From Callipepla californica brunnescens (lineage: Eukaryota > Chordata > Aves > Galliformes > Odontophoridae), in NCBI GenBank assembly GCA_023055505.1, contig JALIRH010000039.1, positions 1,116,001 to 1,180,000 of the forward strand: a DNA stretch of 64,000 nt. Direction: 5' to 3'. The position numbers and the translations under genes were made by a program. The stretch's first letter is position 1. Each line of letters begins with the position of its first letter. This document shows, piece after piece, positions 57,895-64,000 of this stretch. The notes beneath the pieces are model-generated. The model was not told the origin of the DNA and made no database searches. It saw nothing but the letters and a program-made list of their open reading frames with translations.

Positions 57895-59800
57895 CCATGC
57901 ACTTCACACAACCTATGTGGGGTCCTCAGTGTTGGCTCCTCGTTGCAGAGCTAATTGGGACAAGCTAATTGCTTGTTTCATCTCCACTGGTCTTTATCTT
58001 GCACCATGCAAGTTCTCCAGCTAAGATGGCTCTTGGACTTCTAGTTGCACCCTAGGGGACAGTGACTTAGAGCTGCTTGCTTTTGCCTGTAACAACGAGA
58101 GTTTAGAAAAAGCGAGGATCTCCAGTTCCCAGAAACTCCCAGAAATCCCCAGATCTCCAGTTCTGACTGTTTGGGTTACCCCCAAGCTGAGCAGCTCTCA
58201 CCCCTCTGCCTGCTCAGCACTGCTGTCCCCTTTTCAAAGCAAACCAGAAATGTGTGTTCCTAGACACTGTTTCATAGGATCACTGTTATCTTTTGCAAAT
58301 CCCCACTGGCTGAGCCCGAGCACACCTTGTCTGGGGGCAGAACAGCTTTCCCCCAAAGGAAAAAAAGAAAATGTCTTTCTCAGACAATATTTCAGTGCCT
58401 TAACCTGCTGCAGGCTTCCCCCCTGGGCCTCTTGGATGGATGAGGTGGGAGCTGATGGCTTTGCCTTGTTTGAATGCTGCTGCTACTGTGCTGGGGCTGC
58501 GTCCCCATGCAGGGTGATGGGCTTTGGGCTCATGCTTTTGCTCAGGAAGATAAGGATGCTTTTCTTTTTTTTTTCCTGGTCTTTTTCTCCCTAGAAGAAA
58601 ACTTCTCAACAATGAAGTGTGAAATCGTCTGTGGGAAAGGGGTTGTTTGGAGGGAAACTCTCAGAACAACAGAATTCCCTACTTGTTAATCTCTGGATAT
58701 GTTTTCTGACACAAGTATTTTTGTTTGGATTAGCGTGGCTTCCTCATTACTTACAGATCGGAGACAGGTTTTGAGGAAGTCATCTAAAAAATACCAATGA
58801 GAAAAGTCATGTGCCTGTTTTACATGTGTGTACCTGACATACCTCCCAGCTGTACCCAACTTCTATTTGTGGATGAGTTTACCTATACATAGTTCCTACA
58901 TGAATGCATACTGCTGTCAAGACCAGGTTTGAAAAGCTCTGTTGTAAAAGCCAAGAGGTCCGTGTACAAACCCTGTTTGGTCTCTGTTTCTACTGCTGCT
59001 CTCTTGAGTTCTTCTCAGTCCAGCTCATCAGGATTTACAAACTCACTGTAGATGTTTAACAGATGGAAGATCTAGTTCATTTATGTATGCTATCTTCATT
59101 TCCATTTTGAGGAGCTATATCCATTTCCCACAGCGCTCTAACAGGCATTTTCTCACTGAGGATGATATCCTCCTTCCTGTGCAGTAATATTTTCCCAATA
59201 CTAAAATATTCAATGTGTCCCAAAGGTATCAGATTCATCTTTCAGACTTAAGTGTAAGTGCATTTGTTCCAGCTTAAAACTTCAGAATTGATCCTCGGTG
59301 TAAGTGCAGGTGGCAGTTTCATCCCCTTTCTGGGCAGAAGTCAGATGTTCTTACTGCACTGAGCACCGACAAATTATTCCGTATCGAAACATTTGCCCTG
59401 ATAATTAAACACCGTGGATAACTGATCAACTCATTGCCACGGGAACTGGCTTTGGAAGCCAATAGTTCAGATGGGAATCTTGGAGGACAGTGGCTGGAGG
59501 ATGAGAGAGGGATGTCAGGACCAGGGTCACGCTCTTGGAATGTGCTGCTGTCGGCAGCCTGTGCTTACATCTGAAGGGCAGAGTGGCACTTGTGCTTTTT
59601 GTGTGCCATGGAGTGATGCGTTTTTCCTAGGAAGCAGAATAAGCAATGGACTTCTGTCCTTATTGCAGTGGCAGCACCTGCGTATCTGTCTTTTCACCCA
59701 CTGATGTGTCACTCTTTTTTTCAGAGCATGTCTGCCTTGCTGCAAGCCACTGTGTTTGCGTTACCATTTCCTATCTGCCATCTCCTGCCCCCATTGTGGA
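57895..59800. other. Unique non-coding DNA, nothing recognised
   Basis: No gene is visible. The part 58117-58165 is a short imperfect repeat of 'atctccagttc' and 'cccagaaa' words. A T11 run lies at about 58567-58575. A 114-codon frame (58250-58594) ends in poly-Phe from the T run and is not coding-like. Confidence 0.65.
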
Positions 59801-59854
59801 CTCCCAGTTTTCCCAGGTCTCCCAGTTTTCTCAGGGCTCCCATTTTTCCCGTTC
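59801..59854 (+). repeat. 18-bp x 3 minisatellite
   Basis: Three adjacent 18-bp units start at 59801, 59819 and 59837, each beginning CTCCCA followed by G/T and a TTTT run. Units 1 and 2 differ at two positions and unit 3 is more diverged. The 18-bp period keeps frame, so a plus-strand frame across it (59646-60119) reads as repeated SQFSQV/SQFSQG hexapeptides. There is no other sign of coding. Confidence 0.85.
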
Positions 59855-61146
59855 CTGGCTCCTTTCATCTCTTAAATATTCCCAAACTCTTTTGACTCAA
59901 GTTTCATCCTCGCATCCCCAAACTCTTCCTGGTATCAGCAATCACCAACTCATTTCATTTCAGACCAGCTGTCTTTCCAGGGCTGTGCATGGGAAGCACC
60001 ACATGAAAAGCCATAATAAACTCACTGTTTTCTTTTCCCCCTTCCCTACTCTTTTTGTGGCATCTCCTGTTTTACGATCCTCCATGAACTGTAGCATTTC
60101 TCCCAGATCTTTTATGTAGATATTAGGGGATTTAGGCTTAGATTATTTTGGTAATTCCTTCACCTTTTAAGAAACATGACTGCTGAGAACTCTGCACCCT
60201 CTGTTTATAGTCCTGTCAGGCTGAAATCCTCCCACACCTGCCTGTATGAATGAGTTTTCCAGCTGTATTTCCTTGCCGTCGAAGGCCCTTGATGAGCTCC
60301 AGAGCCACACGAGTGTCGTTAACCATCCAACGTCTAGCAGCAGTGTGATGCGAGGGGAATGTGGACCTCCCATGGGGCAGCAAAGGGTGTTTTAGCATCG
60401 GGCCAGGAGCCTGCACACCCCACAGAAGCAGTGATCCAGGATGCCTGGCTGGCTGTGTTTTCCGAACCCGCTGGTGCTGGTGGCTCCATGCTATTCTCTG
60501 CATGTTTTACATTGCAGAACCTGATCTGCTAGATGAAAGTCTCCTAAACAGAAAGTCTGACAAACAAACCACAGAGAACATCTGATCAGATCAGAAAATA
60601 CATAAGCCTGTTAGCGAGTGTAGGCACAGCAAGGGCTAGCATTAATGGAGAACATATTTGTTATTAAATCCCATCCACATAAACCAATCTGAAACAGATG
60701 TGGATGTTAGTGGTATTAATAAGTGGGCAAACTCCAGGGATCCTGGAGGTACTGCTGCATGGGGGGAGAGGTGGCAAGAACACATCTTTGCTATCACATG
60801 GCTCTTAAAAGGAAGGGATGTATTTTTACACTATTTACCCTTGTTGGGACTGAGAAACACAGCATGCATGATGCGGAGAGAGGGGTGCCTGGTCAGAGTG
60901 GGGACAGCTGCCTTTGGGAAGGGAAGATAGAAGGCATTCTCAGCCAATCCATCTCTAGCCGGATTGGATGAGAACTCAGTTCTCTGCCCCATGTTTGTGT
61001 GCAGTGTGGTTCTGATGGAGCACTCCTTAACAGTCCTGCTATGGCCAAGAGGGTGAAGGGCAAGGTGGGAAAGATGGAGTTGCAGAGATGTCTGTGGTGC
61101 TTCTCGGGTCTCCAGAGGGCTTTCAGAGCAAATGGTGGAGCACAAC
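59855..61146. other. Unique non-coding DNA, nothing recognised
   Basis: No gene or repeat family is recognised. Frames up to 104 codons, overlapping on both strands. Confidence 0.65.
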
Positions 61147-61180
61147 TTTTTTTTTTTTTTGGCTGATAGTTAAAAAAAAA
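61147..61180 (+). repeat. T14 and A9 homopolymer pair
   Basis: T14 at 61147-61160 and A9 at 61172-61180, 11 bases apart. The two runs can pair as an A/T stem. No adjacent transposon was recognised. Confidence 0.88.
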
Positions 61181-64000
61181 GGCAAAACAGAAAACTCAGC
61201 CTGAGGCAGACACTTGGCATGGAAAATTGTAGCCCAAGTGGTTTAAGTTTGACAGAGTTATTAGCAATTGAAAACAGGGCCTTGTAATTGGGAATGCTTG
61301 GCAAGCTTAATAATAGGGTTTGCTACCAGCCCTGCCTCTTAGATGTGTGCACGAGTGGGGATGTGCACACACCCGACACAAGGGCACGTGTCAATGTCGA
61401 GTTGTCTCTGGCTGGAAACATGCACATGCAGTGGCACATCAGCACACTGAGCCTCCAAGACACCTCTTTTTGTTCATCTCTTTCTTCTCAACCTTAGTTC
61501 TTTAACTTTTGCTTGTCCTTCCTCTTCCTACTGTAATTAAAGCCAGACTGCAATTGCTTCTTGTCCTCGCTGGAATGAAACACTGACTCTTCTCATGCTC
61601 TAAGAATTATCATTGAAATGAGAATTCACGATGAGAACTCAGCTGCCAGGGTACCAAAAAAGTAGCGTAGATGCTTCATGCCTGTATTTTCCCCTTGAAC
61701 ATTGAGGTGAAAGTGAGGTTTGCTTTTTTTAAGTGTGTGTTTTAAGTGTTCACTCTGAGTGTAGGTGGCAGCTTTTGGGGTGGCTCACCCGACCAGACAG
61801 CACCAACCCGGGGTATCATTGCCCTGGGCTGAGTTGGGCAGCACCAGCTGATGTTGGCCTTCATTAGGGTCTCTTCAGTGTGAGCTGCTGCTCCATCAGA
61901 TGTCCCAATAAAGTTTAAACTCTCGATTACCACAAGCTGCACTGCAGCCAGGAAGAGATGTCAAGTTGAGTCGTCATATTGTTTGAATTACACCAGTATG
62001 AAAATATATGAAAGCCACAGGTAGCCAGCATTTTCCCTTCCATATAAAATGGGGTTATGACCATGTTAAAGAACACAACGAAACCTACAAGCTTTTAACT
62101 GGAGATAGTGAAACGGAGGGCTTAAGTGATGCCAAAAAGGCCAGGCATGAAAATAATTACATCTGAAACAAGGGCCTGCTCTTTCTTTGCTCAGCCTTAT
62201 TATGACCTCTGCTCCCATCTTCCCTGCTTCTCATCCATTCCCTTTCATTTTGGAGAGGGGAGAGGAGCAGCCTTGGGCAGTGGCTGCTGTGTGAACTGGC
62301 AGGTGGGGTCTCGGCATTGCAGGGCATGAGAAACATCAAGTATGGCAACTGGGTAGACCAGGGACCCTCCATCGTTTTGCCAGTGTGCATTTGCCATCGG
62401 TCATTGACTTCAGTTGTTGACTGTTTGTCATGACCCAATGAGTTGCCATCATTCATGAAAGTGACGCAAAGCTGAGATCTGGGTAGCAAAAGAGAAAAAT
62501 GTCACAATTTTCCCAGACTTTCCTGTAAACCCCAGAGGCATTTCTCAGGCATTAAAGGAAACATTTCTAAACCAATGCAAAGCAGGTATCCGGCACTTTT
62601 CACCTGCACTGCACAAACTCTGTTTTCTCTGGTGCTGTAGTGCTGACATACAGCAATGGGCTGAAAACAAAGCCTTTGTCCTTGTTGAGGTCATCAGAGC
62701 TGGGCTGTATGAGGCCATCACCAGGGCATGCTGTGGCCAGGGGGAAGGAGGCTCAATTTTCTTCCTATTTCACAAGCACAGAGGAAGCCTGGGCACCCTG
62801 ACCACAAGAGGTGCCACTCCACAGCTGAACTCACCCTTCTCAGCATGAAAATATGTACTGGAGGATGAGCATTGCGCCCTTCTCATTATGCTGTTCCCTC
62901 TTGACTTCTGATCACATCCCCTTGCTGAATCTGAGCTGACTCAGGCTCTTGGATGCTGCTGAAATCCCCTGAGAGTGTCCCTACTTCTTCAGAAGCACAG
63001 CAGCTTGTGCACTGAGACATACAGTGGATATTAGCTGCTTGTTTTTAACTCTGTCCGCGAGGCTTTGCCGGGCTCACAGCTCCAGATTTAAGACAAACAA
63101 GCCCCAGTGAAAACCAAAACAGAGCCTTCCTCCCTTTCAGGCTCCTTGTTTGTTTCAGTGTTATGGATGGTGTTTGCATGCCTTTTAATCACCTCGGCTC
63201 AAGGAGTTTGAGTCCTTTGCTGTTAGTAATTTTGATATATTGCTACCACGCTACACACTGAAAGTATTTCTACTTTCTTACCTCCACATATGCATGCAGT
63301 CAGGAACAATTACTAATGTCAATCGTGTCTGCTTGCTAGCTTGCTTTTTTTTCCCTGTTGGTTGTGCTGTAAATCATTTTCACATTTACAACATTAAGAA
63401 GGCGCTCTGAGCAATCATTCTTGTGGTCAACAAACTGTTACTGCTTCTCAAGTGTCATGGGTCACTACTTAATTACTGGATTTCACTCCCAGTTAAAACC
63501 ATTAATCTTGTCTCCACCACCTTTCTCTGGGCCTCTCAGCCCGGTATGTTTTATGTTAGGCGCATACGACTCGAAGTGCTGCTTTTTTTGCACAGCAGCA
63601 GTGGTTCCATAGCTGGCTTGATAAGCAAAATCATCCACAGAAGTTTCTTCGAACAGGTTTGATATAAGCTGAGTCTTCAAACAGCTGCAGAGGTGCTGAA
63701 TGCAGCGATAAGAAGTCACTGGGGAGTTGGATGCCACCTTGGCTGCGGGAAGACCCCAAACCTTCATTGCTGAGACAGGTACGGGCACGAGCACAGCACA
63801 GGAAGGTAGCGTAGCCTGGGGGAAGCAGACATTAATTTATGAGACCTAGAGGTTCATCGGGAGTTGAACTCGCCTGTGAAAGATTATTCACCTTCCCTTC
63901 CAGAGTCAGCTTCTGCTCCCACTTACTGTGCCCTCGAGCAGGGTAGAAGCACACAGCCTGCGGATGGCGGGGCAGCATCCGGCTGTTCCCCAGCTGCTGC
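61181..64000. other. Unique non-coding DNA, nothing recognised
   Basis: No gene is visible. A short 'tataaaatggggttatga' word near 62043-62060 faintly recalls a MIR 3' end. The block 63300-63520 is AT-rich with several TAAT/ATTA words. The last 100 bases become GC-richer and CpG-containing, so a CpG-rich element might begin just past the window end. Confidence 0.6.

Noticed and set aside
62043..62060. MIR-3'-end-like word 'tataaaatggggttatga'
   Set aside because: Only 18 bases, and neither flank extends the similarity.
1..64000. About 170 short open frames of 60-180 codons on both strands
   Set aside because: They overlap in several phases and on opposite strands, show no domains or consistent composition, and many run through CR1 or microsatellites. 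This is the chance background for vertebrate DNA.
1..64000. CRISPR arrays, prophage, insertion sequences, toxin genes, endogenous retroviral genes
   Set aside because: None seen. The DNA is vertebrate, and no LTR pair, gag/pol motif or regularly spaced repeat array was found by eye.

Overview
The window looks like non-coding nuclear DNA from a bird, most likely a galliform such as chicken or a close relative. The best evidence is four or five short CR1 LINE 3' ends. Three of them carry the phrase 'gatgtggcactgag' and the end 'aggtctttt-cca/gca-cc-...-attctatg' typical of galliform CR1 copies. There are also two old MIR-type SINE fragments and one older sauropsid CR1/L3-like 3' end. Transposon load is very low (roughly 1-2 % by eye), as expected for a bird. 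Codon-dense, operon-like organisation, rRNA, intact tRNA, CRISPR and prokaryotic signals are absent.

No protein-coding gene can be supported. The open frames are mostly short, overlap on both strands, and show no recognisable domain. Two are set aside as weak candidates. One is a 158-bp segment (17889-18046) bounded by good splice-like signals, just downstream of a MIR. The other is a 358-codon open frame on the minus strand (56818-57894), unusually long for non-coding DNA but without a recognisable family. The window is probably intergenic or lies inside a long intron; the sequence alone does not decide which.

Layout. 1-17 kb: unique DNA with homopolymer tracts, an 11-bp-arm inverted repeat (10740-10796) and an AT-rich block (15060-15440) that resembles conserved non-coding DNA. 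17-18.1 kb: CR1, MIR and the candidate exon. 18-31.6 kb: unique DNA, with a homeodomain-site-rich block holding a perfect 25-bp inverted repeat (23241-23330), a 52-bp tandem duplication (27564-27667), a CR1 (28903-29078), an AT-only tract (29254-29361), a 16-bp palindrome (30453-30468) and a short CR1 end (31517-31577). 31.6-47 kb: a back-to-back pair of forkhead-like sites (35121-35140), an old CR1/L3 end (36331-36418), a C13 run, a CR1 carrying a strong G-quadruplex motif (41279-41470), a purine/pyrimidine-alternating tract (42411-42484) and a (TG)12 microsatellite. 47-64 kb: a MIR, two adjacent G-quadruplex motifs (49479-49546), a reverse-strand CR1 (52305-52432), AT-rich blocks resembling conserved enhancers (53520-55050), the long minus-strand open frame with a CTCF/YY1-like site inside it, and an 18-bp x 3 minisatellite (59801-59854).

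I found no new biological system. The items most worth checking are the 25-bp inverted repeat and its flanks, the 358-codon frame with its CTCF/YY1-like site, and the candidate exon. All alignments were done by eye against remembered family consensus sequences, so element boundaries are approximate.
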